64,000 nucleotides of DNA from Mycetocola_B reblochoni (lineage in GTDB: Bacteria; Actinomycetota; Actinomycetes; Actinomycetales; Microbacteriaceae): contig NZ_RCUW01000001.1 of assembly GCF_003667525.1 (NCBI RefSeq), positions 186,001 through 250,000 on the forward strand, in the 5' to 3' direction. The notes below the pieces were generated by a model. It did not search any database and was not told where the DNA came from. It saw only the letters and a list, made by a program, of their open reading frames with translations. Within the stretch, counting starts at the first letter, position 1, and the number at the start of each line of letters is the position of its first letter. The translations under genes and the position numbers were made by a program. This document shows, piece by piece, positions 57,067-64,000 of this stretch.

Positions 57067-57435
57067 TCAGATCTGCAGATCTGCGGTGGCGGCAGCCGTC
57101 TTGTGCCGGGCGAGCGCGAGGTTGGCGCGCGAACGGTCGAGCACGACGTAGGCGAACAGCGTCGACGCACCGGTGCCGCCGAGCACTCGGATCAGGTGGT
57201 ACTGACCGGTCAGGGTGATGAGGATGTCCTCGATGCTCTCGTTGATTCCGAGGCTGCTCATCGTGCGGAGCTTGGCCTTGACCACCTCGGAGTTGCCTGC
57301 GGCGGCGTACTCGAGGCTGAACGGCGGGGTTCCGGCCGTTCCCAGCGCCATTCCGCTGTCGGCGTCGACGATGGCCGCGCCGGTGGCACCGTCGATCGTG
57401 AGCAGCTCGGCGAGCACGGAGTCGATTGTTGACAT
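57067..57435 (-). CDS. Roadblock/LC7-domain protein
   Basis: The 122-residue protein is a single roadblock/LC7 fold (STIDSVLAELLTIDGATGAAIVDADSG, then EDILITLTGQYHLIRVL). Stand-alone roadblock proteins in actinomycetes often act on small Ras-like GTPases (as in conservons), but no GTPase gene is nearby. AAGGAGGA six bases before the ATG at 57435 sets the start. The same frame is open upstream without a stop to a GTG at 57651 (GGGAG upstream), adding 72 residues with FRRRGTREEPLDPEEF, so a longer form is possible. Confidence 0.8.
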   Translation of the reverse strand: MSTIDSVLAELLTIDGATGAAIVDADSGMALGTAGTPPFSLEYAAAGNSEVVKAKLRTMSSLGINESIEDILITLTGQYHLIRVLGGTGASTLFAYVVLDRSRANLALARHKTAAATADLQI

Positions 57436-57880
57436 GAGTGGTCCTCCTTGGGGACGTGACGTGAGTGTGTGCTCCGTCGCCCTGACCTCGGGCTCGGGAT
57501 CGGTATCGGGTACTGCGTCGAGGGGGGTCACGTCTCCGGGAGCATCCGGCAGCGGTGGCACGTGACGGAAGATCTCGCTGAACCACGCGTCGCCGAACTC
57601 CTCGGGGTCGAGCGGTTCTTCGCGCGTGCCACGTCGTCGGAATACGCCCACAGCGGGACTCCCATCGGGTTTGGTGTGTGCCGTCGCTGCGCTTCGGGGT
57701 CGCACGACGTACCGACAGTAGCAGCTAACGTGATCATTCCTCGCGTTTTGTCATCACCGCCACCCGGCACCCGCCCCAGCCCTCGCGCAACGTGACGCGG
57801 AGCGGGGAGTCCGGGCGACGACGGACACGGAGCGACCGGCGTGTTGCCCGTCGTGGCGGTCACGGGCTAGGTTCGCTCGC
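57436..57880. other. Gap between roadblock and GntR genes
   Basis: This is 445 bp with no firm gene. On the minus strand 57436-57651 stays open in frame with the roadblock gene, so it could encode an N-terminal extension or a separate small protein. The part 57650-57760 is clearly less GC-rich. On the plus strand TAGGTT (57868-57873) is seven bases before the next ATG, giving a leaderless start. Confidence 0.4.
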
Positions 57881-58270
57881 ATGGACTCCTCCCCCGCCCC
57901 CGAGCTGTTCCACGCCCCTGACCACGACTCGTCGACGCCGGTCTTCACTCAGCTGAGGGAGCAACTGCTCGAGGCGATCGCGGCGGGACGCGCTCGCGCC
58001 GGAGACCGCCTGCCGACGGTCAGGGCCCTGGCCGAGCGGCTGGGCGTCGCCCCCAACACCGTCGCGAAGACGTTCCGGTTGCTCGAGCAGGAGGGCGTGG
58101 TGGAGACGCGCCGCCGCCTCGGCACCTTCGTCGCGGCGACGTCGGACGATCCGGTCGCGGCGGCGGCGGAACGGGCTGCGGGCGAGTTCGTCCGCTACTG
58201 TGCCGGGCTCGGCCTGACGCCGGCAGAGACCGTCGAGCTGGTCAGCCGCGCGGCCGAACGACCCCGCTGA
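57881..58270 (+). CDS. GntR-family regulator (YtrA-type)
   Basis: The 129-residue protein has a GntR winged helix (LPTVRALAERLGVAPNTVAKTFRLLEQEGVVETRRRLGTFV in parts) and only a short C-terminal helical region, as in the YtrA subfamily. YtrA regulators usually control adjacent ABC exporters, but none is here. Its 3' end lies 60 bp from the convergent PutA-like gene. TAGGTT seven bases before the ATG indicates leaderless translation. Confidence 0.88.
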   Translation: MDSSPAPELFHAPDHDSSTPVFTQLREQLLEAIAAGRARAGDRLPTVRALAERLGVAPNTVAKTFRLLEQEGVVETRRRLGTFVAATSDDPVAAAAERAAGEFVRYCAGLGLTPAETVELVSRAAERPR

Positions 58271-58330
58271 CGTCGACCCCGCCAACGACGACCGTGCGGA
58301 CGAGGAGGGGCCGGCCCCGCCTCCGCGCGG

Positions 58331-61300
58331 TCAGACGATCTCTTCGCTCCACCGGTCGCTCGCACCGTCGCGAGAGGCGGCGATGCTGATCGTCTGCTCC
58401 CTGGCGAAGGACAGCAGCTCGATGCGTCCGGCCTGAGTGACCTCGTCGGCGATGACGACGACGGGGCTGTCCGGTCCGAGCGCGATGATCGCGTGCGATG
58501 CGGCCTGCGATCGGCGTTCCTCCGGTCCGACGACCCTGATCCGGTCCGGAGGGGTTGGAAGCGAGCCGTCCTCGCGCGGCGTCGTCGCGGTGATCCTGTC
58601 GATCCACTCCTGCTCGGTCTCGACCGAGACGAGCGCTTCGAGCCCGGTGAGGACGTGCCTCACCTCGGCGGGGAGTCCCTCGGGGACGGACAGCGTGATC
58701 CGGGCCCTGGCTCTCACCGCGGCGACGACGACGCGCAGGACCTCCCAGAGCTCGGTCCCCTCCGTCGCCCTGATGGAGGTGTCGACCGCCCGGTAGCGCA
58801 GGATGTTCCGCTCGGACGGCAGCAGGGTGACGTCCTTCGCCTCGCCGAAGTCCGTCCCCCAGACGACGGCGTCGGACAGCGCCGAGCGGCGCAGCTGGTC
58901 GAAGTGCTCGTAGCCGAGCGACGGCTGCGCGGCCTCGATGATCGCGACGATTCGGGAGTCGAGCCCACGCAGATGCAGCGTGGTGCTGCGCGCTCCCGCA
59001 TCGGCGACCCAGCGGCCGAGCGTGACGAGGTGGTGCGGCCCTCCGGTGCTCGCGACCGCCCCGATCCGCGAGCGGCCCCAGCCCCCGAGAGGCTGACGCT
59101 GAACGACGGAGGCGGTGGTCGCCCTGTTCACCACAAGGGTCCCCGCCTGAGCGGCCTGGGTCCACCGGGCGAGCTCGAGGGGGTCCCGGCCGAAGAAGGC
59201 CTGGACCTGGCCGCCCTCGACGGCGTTCGCGAGCGCGATGGCCTCATCGAGAGTGCGAGCGCTGAGCACGTTCAGCACCGGCACCGCGGCCGGCCGGAGG
59301 TGGTTGACGCTTCCGTGCGCGACGTTGCTGCGCACCCCCGGCGTCCACAGCCGGGCCTCCCCGTCCAGTCGGCGGGGCGGGATCAGCCACGACTCCTCGC
59401 CCTCGGTGACGGTGAGTGCGGCGAGCTCGGCTCCGGCGGCGGGTCGACGCAACGGTCCGACCTCCGTCGCGGCGGAGGTCGCTGGGCCGACGCGCAGCGA
59501 CGCGACCGCGTCTGCGAGCGTCCGGCGCAGGTGTTCGCTCTGCGCGAGGTGGCCGACGACGATGAGCACTCCGGCCGCCTGACGGTGCTGGCCCGCCCCG
59601 GCGAAGGCACTGTCGACGATGACGGGGATCATGGCGTCCAGGTCGGCGCTCGGGGTCAGGATCATCGCGTTGGCCCGGCGCACGGAGGCGCTGAAGGCGC
59701 GGGCTCCCCTCGCCCGCCGCAGACGACTCACCAGCGCGGCGTCGCCGGCGACCACGACACGGTCCGTCCCGTCGTGGTCGACGAGCCGGTGAAGCAGATC
59801 ATCCGCCGCGCGTTCCCGTTCCTCGGAGCGAGCAGCGGCCCCCTCGTCGGCGCCGGAGGCCGACGGCGCCGCCTCGGCCTGTGCCGCTTCGCGGTCGCCC
59901 TCGGCGGGGTCGCCACTGCGAGCGGTCGCATCGATCGCGCTGCGGTCGTGCCGCGCCTCGGCGATGTCGTCGAGGGGTGCGTTCCGTTCGGCGTCGTCGG
60001 CCGCCGCCGTGATCCAGCCCGCATCGACCGCGAGGCCCGCTGCAGTGAGCGGGGAAGACGCGGCGACGGCGGGGACGGGGGGAGAAACGTGCGGCTCCTG
60101 GTCCTCGTCGGAGCGTGCAGCCTCAGCGATCGCCGCGTCATCGTGCGCCGCGTCCCGGCCCGACGGAACGTCGACCTCACCCGCGCGCTCGTCCTCATCC
60201 GCCGCCGAGTCGCCGCCGATCTCGGAGGAGTCCGGGACCGCGGCGTCGGGTCCGGCGGCGACGTCTTCGACTTCCTCGACCTCGACCTCGACCTCGACCT
60301 CGACCTCGACCTCGACCGATTCTTCCCCGTCCGGCTCGGCCGACGATGTGTCGTCGTCAGCCGTCTCGTCGACGGACTCTCCCGGGACGAGAAGCGCGGA
60401 GCCGGACGTGCCCTCCGGGACGGCGACCGTCGACGGGACGGCCACGACGAGAAGGTCGCGCGGGATGCCCGCCTCCCACAGCGCCTCCGCCACCACGGCG
60501 ACGCAGCGCTCCGTTCCGTCGGCCGGCACGAGGATGGAGCCCGCGCCGACCGCGAGGGCGGCGAGAGCCGCGCCGGCCGCGTCGGCCACGGGCCGCTCCG
60601 CGCCCGGTCGCGACACCAGGAGCCGCGGCGGGCTGAAGCGCGCGCCGCGGACCGCGTCCAGCTCGCGCGCCTTCGCCGCGTAGTAGCCGGCGAGGTCGAT
60701 GGCCTCGCTCACCTCGTGGTCGGCGGCGGTGATCGTCGTCGCGACCTCGGCGACGAGAACGTCGAGCAGGCGATCGCGATTGGCCGCGAGCGACAGCCCC
60801 GCACGCACGACGACATCCGCGCGCCGCTCGGCCGGCCGGGACCCCCACTCCTCCGCAAGGGAACGGACGACGGCGATGAGCCCCTCGACCTCGTCGTCAT
60901 CGACGACCGCCGCCCTGACGGCATCGGCGCCGGTCTCGGACAGCTCGGCCCTGCGGAGCAGCCGGTCCATCCAGGCACGGTTCGCCGCGAGAGCGGGGTC
61001 GGTGTCCGGCACGTTGACGAAACCGGGGGCGCCCAGATCACTGACCGGCTTCTGGGGCAGGGTCGTGCTGTCGAACACGCGCACGGTGTCGAACGGGGAC
61101 TCCGGCTCCCTCGCCACCCCGGCCAGCCCGAGCACCGCCTGGGTCAGGCTGAGCGGGGCGTCCTCGTGCTCCGGCTCCCGGGTGAGCGCGTCGTCGGGCC
61201 CCCACGAGATCGGCACGGGCGCCCCGAGCGTCCACTCCGTCTCTCTGTTCTGCGTGCGCAACGGCTCCGGAATGCGGTGCGGCTCCGCCTCGAGGGCAAC

Positions 61301-62659
61301 GACGCTCGACCGGAAGGCGTCACGCTCGTGCTGCAGCTCGATCGCCGCATCCGGTCGGCCGAGCCGCAGAGCGGGGAACGCGCCCGAGCCGTACTCGCCG
61401 GCGAGACGGCTCAGGAATCGGCCGAGCGACCGTGCGTCGCCGTCCGCCAGCAGAGGTGTGTCGATCCGAACCGGCCCGAGCTCGCTGTTGACCGCGGCGA
61501 GCGCCGGCCCGGCGAGACCGCGTCGGAACTCGAACTCGAGGTCACCCGCGACCCCCGCGGCCTCGGCGATGCCCCTGGCGTAGGCCACGTCGTACAGGTT
61601 GTGGCTGGCCAGCGCGACGCGCGACCACTCGGTGCGACCCTTGCCGAGTGCCCAGTGCAGCATCCGTTTGAGGTTCGTGTCGGTGGACTTGCGGTCCTCG
61701 GCGACGGCGAGAGGCCAGGAACCGAGCTCGGCCTCGACGCGCTCGGCCGGCAGGTTGCCCCCCTTGACCATGCGCACGGTGATGGGTGCCCCGCCGCTCT
61801 CGTACCGCCGCTGGGCGTGCTCTACGAGCAGCTGCAGCTCGGTGAAGGACTCCGGGACCGCCGCGGACAGCGTGATGCCGATCGAGACCCTGTTCCACCG
61901 CTCCTGGTCGATGACACGCAGCAGGGACCGGACCGTGGCGTCGTGGTCCCGGTAGAGCCCGGCATCGAACATGAGCCGCACACCGGAGGCGGCCGCGGCC
62001 GCGAGGACCGGCGTCAGGCGGCCGACCAGCTCGTCGAAGGCGCCCTGTGCGGACCAGGGGGTCATGTGCGGCAGCAGCGCGGACGGGTCGATCGAGAGCA
62101 CCTCGACGTCGTCGCGGGAGGCGAGGACGCGCAGCCGCTCCAGCTCGACACCCGCCGCGATGTCGCCGGCGACGGGCGGCGAGAGCAGTCGCAGTCCGGC
62201 CCGCATGTCGTGCGCGTGGATGCTCTGGACCAGGTCCGTGACCGCGTCGGCCTCGTCGGAGTCCACCAGGGAGGAGGCGGCGTGCCGGATGCTGCGCCGT
62301 AGCGCGGGGACGGCCAGCGCGGGCACGACGGGCCCGAGCTGCCCGCCGACGGCGAGCGCCGCGCGGGCGACCCCCGTCAGGGTGCTCGGGGCCGTACGCG
62401 CAGCCCTGCTGACCCCGTAGCCGGCGACCATCCTGACCTCGGGGCTGAGCACGTCGTCGGCGAGGATACGGACGAACGCGCCCGCGTCCGGGTCGGTGAC
62501 CAGCTGGCCGAGCACGGTCGCGAGCTGCTCGGACGCGCTCTGGGAGGAGAGCTGTCCCTCGGCCGCGGCCGCCTGCTCCGTCCACCGCGCGACCCGGACG
62601 AAACTCTGCTCCGTGAGGAGGGCGTAGTTCTGCGCAGTGAAGTCGGACGGGTGCACCAT
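58331..62659 (-). CDS. PutA-like proline dehydrogenase/aldehyde dehydrogenase fusion, catalytic residues missing
   Basis: The 1442-residue protein follows the bifunctional PutA layout. An N-terminal helical part comes first. A proline-dehydrogenase-like barrel follows (about 185-430; GGAPITVRMVKGGNLPAERVEAELGSWP; HNLYDVAYARGIAEAAG). Then come an aldehyde-dehydrogenase-like domain (about 550-1250; FVNVPDTDPALAANRAWMD, GGWGRSRIGAVASTGG) and a C-terminal domain. The residues used for catalysis in PutA are not seen: Asp191 takes the place of the barrel Lys, the general base lies in SASVRRANA, and the thiol site reads GAGQHRQAAG at 1021-1030, with Gln where Cys belongs. A 185-residue acidic insertion (about 765-950) includes (Val-Glu)7. 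TAGGCT (62666-62671) six bases before the ATG fits a leaderless start. A structural or regulatory role is possible. Confidence 0.75.
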   Translation of the reverse strand: MVHPSDFTAQNYALLTEQSFVRVARWTEQAAAAEGQLSSQSASEQLATVLGQLVTDPDAGAFVRILADDVLSPEVRMVAGYGVSRAARTAPSTLTGVARAALAVGGQLGPVVPALAVPALRRSIRHAASSLVDSDEADAVTDLVQSIHAHDMRAGLRLLSPPVAGDIAAGVELERLRVLASRDDVEVLSIDPSALLPHMTPWSAQGAFDELVGRLTPVLAAAAASGVRLMFDAGLYRDHDATVRSLLRVIDQERWNRVSIGITLSAAVPESFTELQLLVEHAQRRYESGGAPITVRMVKGGNLPAERVEAELGSWPLAVAEDRKSTDTNLKRMLHWALGKGRTEWSRVALASHNLYDVAYARGIAEAAGVAGDLEFEFRRGLAGPALAAVNSELGPVRIDTPLLADGDARSLGRFLSRLAGEYGSGAFPALRLGRPDAAIELQHERDAFRSSVVALEAEPHRIPEPLRTQNRETEWTLGAPVPISWGPDDALTREPEHEDAPLSLTQAVLGLAGVAREPESPFDTVRVFDSTTLPQKPVSDLGAPGFVNVPDTDPALAANRAWMDRLLRRAELSETGADAVRAAVVDDDEVEGLIAVVRSLAEEWGSRPAERRADVVVRAGLSLAANRDRLLDVLVAEVATTITAADHEVSEAIDLAGYYAAKARELDAVRGARFSPPRLLVSRPGAERPVADAAGAALAALAVGAGSILVPADGTERCVAVVAEALWEAGIPRDLLVVAVPSTVAVPEGTSGSALLVPGESVDETADDDTSSAEPDGEESVEVEVEVEVEVEVEEVEDVAAGPDAAVPDSSEIGGDSAADEDERAGEVDVPSGRDAAHDDAAIAEAARSDEDQEPHVSPPVPAVAASSPLTAAGLAVDAGWITAAADDAERNAPLDDIAEARHDRSAIDATARSGDPAEGDREAAQAEAAPSASGADEGAAARSEERERAADDLLHRLVDHDGTDRVVVAGDAALVSRLRRARGARAFSASVRRANAMILTPSADLDAMIPVIVDSAFAGAGQHRQAAGVLIVVGHLAQSEHLRRTLADAVASLRVGPATSAATEVGPLRRPAAGAELAALTVTEGEESWLIPPRRLDGEARLWTPGVRSNVAHGSVNHLRPAAVPVLNVLSARTLDEAIALANAVEGGQVQAFFGRDPLELARWTQAAQAGTLVVNRATTASVVQRQPLGGWGRSRIGAVASTGGPHHLVTLGRWVADAGARSTTLHLRGLDSRIVAIIEAAQPSLGYEHFDQLRRSALSDAVVWGTDFGEAKDVTLLPSERNILRYRAVDTSIRATEGTELWEVLRVVVAAVRARARITLSVPEGLPAEVRHVLTGLEALVSVETEQEWIDRITATTPREDGSLPTPPDRIRVVGPEERRSQAASHAIIALGPDSPVVVIADEVTQAGRIELLSFAREQTISIAASRDGASDRWSEEIV
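60275..60316. repeat. Hexanucleotide repeat (CTCGAC)7 inside the PutA-like gene
   Basis: Seven uninterrupted copies encode (Val-Glu)7 on the minus strand, in the acidic insertion of the protein. Length change by whole units keeps the frame. Confidence 0.9.
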
Positions 62660-62754
62660 GTACCGAGCCTATGCCCGGCGGGAGGCCCCGGAACGCTGCA
62701 ACCCCGAGAGGGGACGGATCCCAGCAGTGAATTCGCTGTGCAGGGTCCGCGCCC

Positions 62755-63783
62755 TCATCGTCGGACGTGGTCGGGGACCTCGAGGCGGGGCCCGTGGCGC
62801 TCCGCCGTGATGCCGGCCGCACCGATGAGCCTGAGCACCCGCTGACGCTGTCCCTCCCACGGCCGCAGCAGCTCGAGCATGCGTTGGTCGTCCACCGGCT
62901 CGCCGAGGAACGCCGTCCCGACGCTCCGACACAGGTGGAAGTCGCCGACGCTGACGACGTCGGGGGCTCCGTGGCTGCGCGCGAGCGCCTCGGCGATGGT
63001 CCACGGCCCGATCCCCGGGATGCTCAGCAGCCGCTCGGCTGCGTCCTCCGGGCTGTCGCGACCCAGCCGCGCGATCGCCCCCGCGCGCGCGGCCACACGA
63101 CGCACGATCTGTGCGCGACGGTCGTCGACCCCGGCGGTGTGCCAGTCCCACGGGGTCACCGACAGCCAGCCCGCCGCGTCGGGCGGCGCGATGAGCGTGC
63201 GCCCGCCGGGGGTGGGCAGCGGGGAGCCGTAGCGGCGGAGCAGCCAGCGCCAGGCGAACCAGGCCTGAGCCGTCGTGACCTTCTGCTCGAGGATGGCGGG
63301 CACGAGCATCTGGAGCAGATCGCCCCCCGCTGACAGTCTCAGCCCCGGATTCGCCGCGCGAATCCGGCCGAGCGCCGGCACCGAGGTGAGGTCGAGGCCC
63401 GACCAGTCGTCGTCCTCGCCGATGAGAAGCGGGACCGCGTCGAGCGATTCCCCCGCACCGGGGCCCCACGCCCGTGCGACGACGCGGTCGCCCGCATGCG
63501 CGAGGGCGAGCAGCGACGGCCCGGCCTCCTCCCTCCTGGCCATCCACACGCGCCCGGCGGGATCGATGCGGAACGCCGGATCGCCCGTTCCCCTGCGACG
63601 GGGGATGAGCACGGCGCGCAGGGCGAGGGGGCGATCGAGCGGAACGATGCGGACGGCCGGGTCACCGAGCGGCACGGGATCCGCAGCGGCGGTCCGCCCC
63701 TCCGCCCCTCCCGTCAGGCGTGGTCGCTGAGCGGCACTGCGGCGTCGCCGCGAGTCCTGCTGCCACTCCCCCGCACCTGTCAT
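62755..63783 (-). CDS. DNA-3-methyladenine glycosylase II-like (AlkA family)
   Basis: The 342-residue protein has the HhH-GPD fold. The hairpin is LLSIPGIGPWTIAEALARSHG, followed by the catalytic Asp in VVSVGDFHLCRSVG. Upstream ILEQKVTTAQAWFAWRWLLRRYG is the conserved helix of this family. It removes alkylated purines from DNA. The N-terminal 120 residues resemble the AlkA beta domain only weakly. The ATG at 63783 has TAGGCT (63791-63796) seven bases upstream, so a leaderless start is likely. Confidence 0.85.
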   Translation of the reverse strand: MTGAGEWQQDSRRRRSAAQRPRLTGGAEGRTAAADPVPLGDPAVRIVPLDRPLALRAVLIPRRRGTGDPAFRIDPAGRVWMARREEAGPSLLALAHAGDRVVARAWGPGAGESLDAVPLLIGEDDDWSGLDLTSVPALGRIRAANPGLRLSAGGDLLQMLVPAILEQKVTTAQAWFAWRWLLRRYGSPLPTPGGRTLIAPPDAAGWLSVTPWDWHTAGVDDRRAQIVRRVAARAGAIARLGRDSPEDAAERLLSIPGIGPWTIAEALARSHGAPDVVSVGDFHLCRSVGTAFLGEPVDDQRMLELLRPWEGQRQRVLRLIGAAGITAERHGPRLEVPDHVRR

Positions 63784-63846
63784 CGTCCCCAGCCTAGGCG
63801 GCACCACCGTCACCGCCGCGGCGCGGGCACGCCGAGCGATGTCCGC

Positions 63847-64000
63847 TCACGGCCAGGTGCTCGGGGCCGGAGCCTTCGTCCCCGGCAGCGCCGCCGCAGC
63901 CGCCCACTCGGCGACCCAGTCGGGCAGGGGCGGCAGCTCGTCGAAGCCGACGCCGACCGCCTCCCTGAGCTCCGCGATCGGCACGGGACCGCTCCCCGCG
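63847..64000 (-). CDS. Unrecognised protein, 3' part only
   Basis: An open frame enters from the right edge and stops with TGA at 63847-63849. About 51 codons are visible. They contain PVPIAELREAVGVGFDELPPL and PDWVAEWAAAAALPG, ending in APAPSTWP. No family is recognised. It is probably a real C-terminus because codon use is GC3-rich and the frame is unbroken to the edge. Confidence 0.55.
   Translation of the reverse strand, partial: AGSGPVPIAELREAVGVGFDELPPLPDWVAEWAAAAALPGTKAPAPSTWP

Noticed and set aside
60275..60316. CTCGAC repeat as a CRISPR or regulatory array
   Set aside because: It is an in-frame coding microsatellite giving Val-Glu repeats.
58493..62302. A very long plus-strand open frame opposite the PutA-like gene
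   Set aside because: It is an antisense shadow caused by GC-rich codons; its translation is Arg/Gly/Asp-rich without any family signal, while the minus strand shows PutA motifs.

Overview
The window is about 73 % GC on both strands. Genes are densely packed, and ATGA start/stop overlaps are common. Many starts carry the actinobacterial leaderless layout (TANNNT, 6-7 nt, ATG). Together with a fused FbiC, an Fgd1-type enzyme and a roadblock/LC7 protein this points to an actinomycete, probably Micrococcales (Microbacteriaceae-like). Genus cannot be read from the sequence. No rRNA, tRNA, CRISPR array, integrase or transposase was seen.

Layout. 1-5.1 kb: the 3' end of an HPr-like gene, a GNAT acetyltransferase, the Mg2+ channel MgtE, a PspC protein, a DUF368/PopT lipid-carrier flippase and an orphan DNA methyltransferase with a DUF4287 tail. 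5.2-14.2 kb: a coenzyme F420 block, with fbiC, a Baeyer-Villiger-type flavoprotein and cofD on the + strand facing cofC, cofE, an F420-dependent glucose-6-phosphate dehydrogenase and an Fgd-like enzyme on the - strand. 14.3-24.1 kb: a nine-gene minus-strand run that reads as reductive pyrimidine (or hydantoin) catabolism: nitrilase-type ureidopropionase, dihydropyrimidinase, an LLM oxidoreductase, a four-part ABC importer, a class III aminotransferase and a YdfG-type reductase. 24.2-31.1 kb: a slightly less GC-rich stretch with a TetR-MFS-amidohydrolase operon, then a frameshifted amino-acid dehydrogenase and a 2-oxo-acid decarboxylase divergent from an Lrp-type regulator and a MocR-type protein. 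32.5-44.8 kb: a lipoate ligase, two alpha/beta hydrolases, MarR-MFS, an AI-2E-family protein, a septum-formation lipoprotein, a 2-hydroxyacid dehydrogenase and a CydDC-like ABC pair. 44.8-47.7 kb: Dyp peroxidase, PCuAC copper chaperone and a membrane protein. 47.8-57 kb: a split-barrel flavoprotein, two more LLM monooxygenases, a glutamine amidotransferase-GrpB fusion, a quinone-reductase-like enzyme, a second AI-2E protein and an lldR-lldD lactate module. 57-64 kb: a roadblock protein, a YtrA-like regulator, a giant PutA-like protein, an AlkA-like glycosylase and a partial gene.

The strongest leads are these. (1) The CofH half of FbiC keeps its flanking motifs but has lost the CxxxCxxC iron-sulfur motif. 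(2) A BVMO-like gene is translationally coupled inside the F420 operon. (3) The pyrimidine operon contains every downstream step but no dihydropyrimidine dehydrogenase; an LLM reductase sits in that place, next to F420-making and F420-reducing genes, which suggests F420H2-dependent pyrimidine reduction. (4) The PutA-like protein has lost the catalytic residues expected in both domains. These come from reading by eye and need alignment or biochemistry to confirm.
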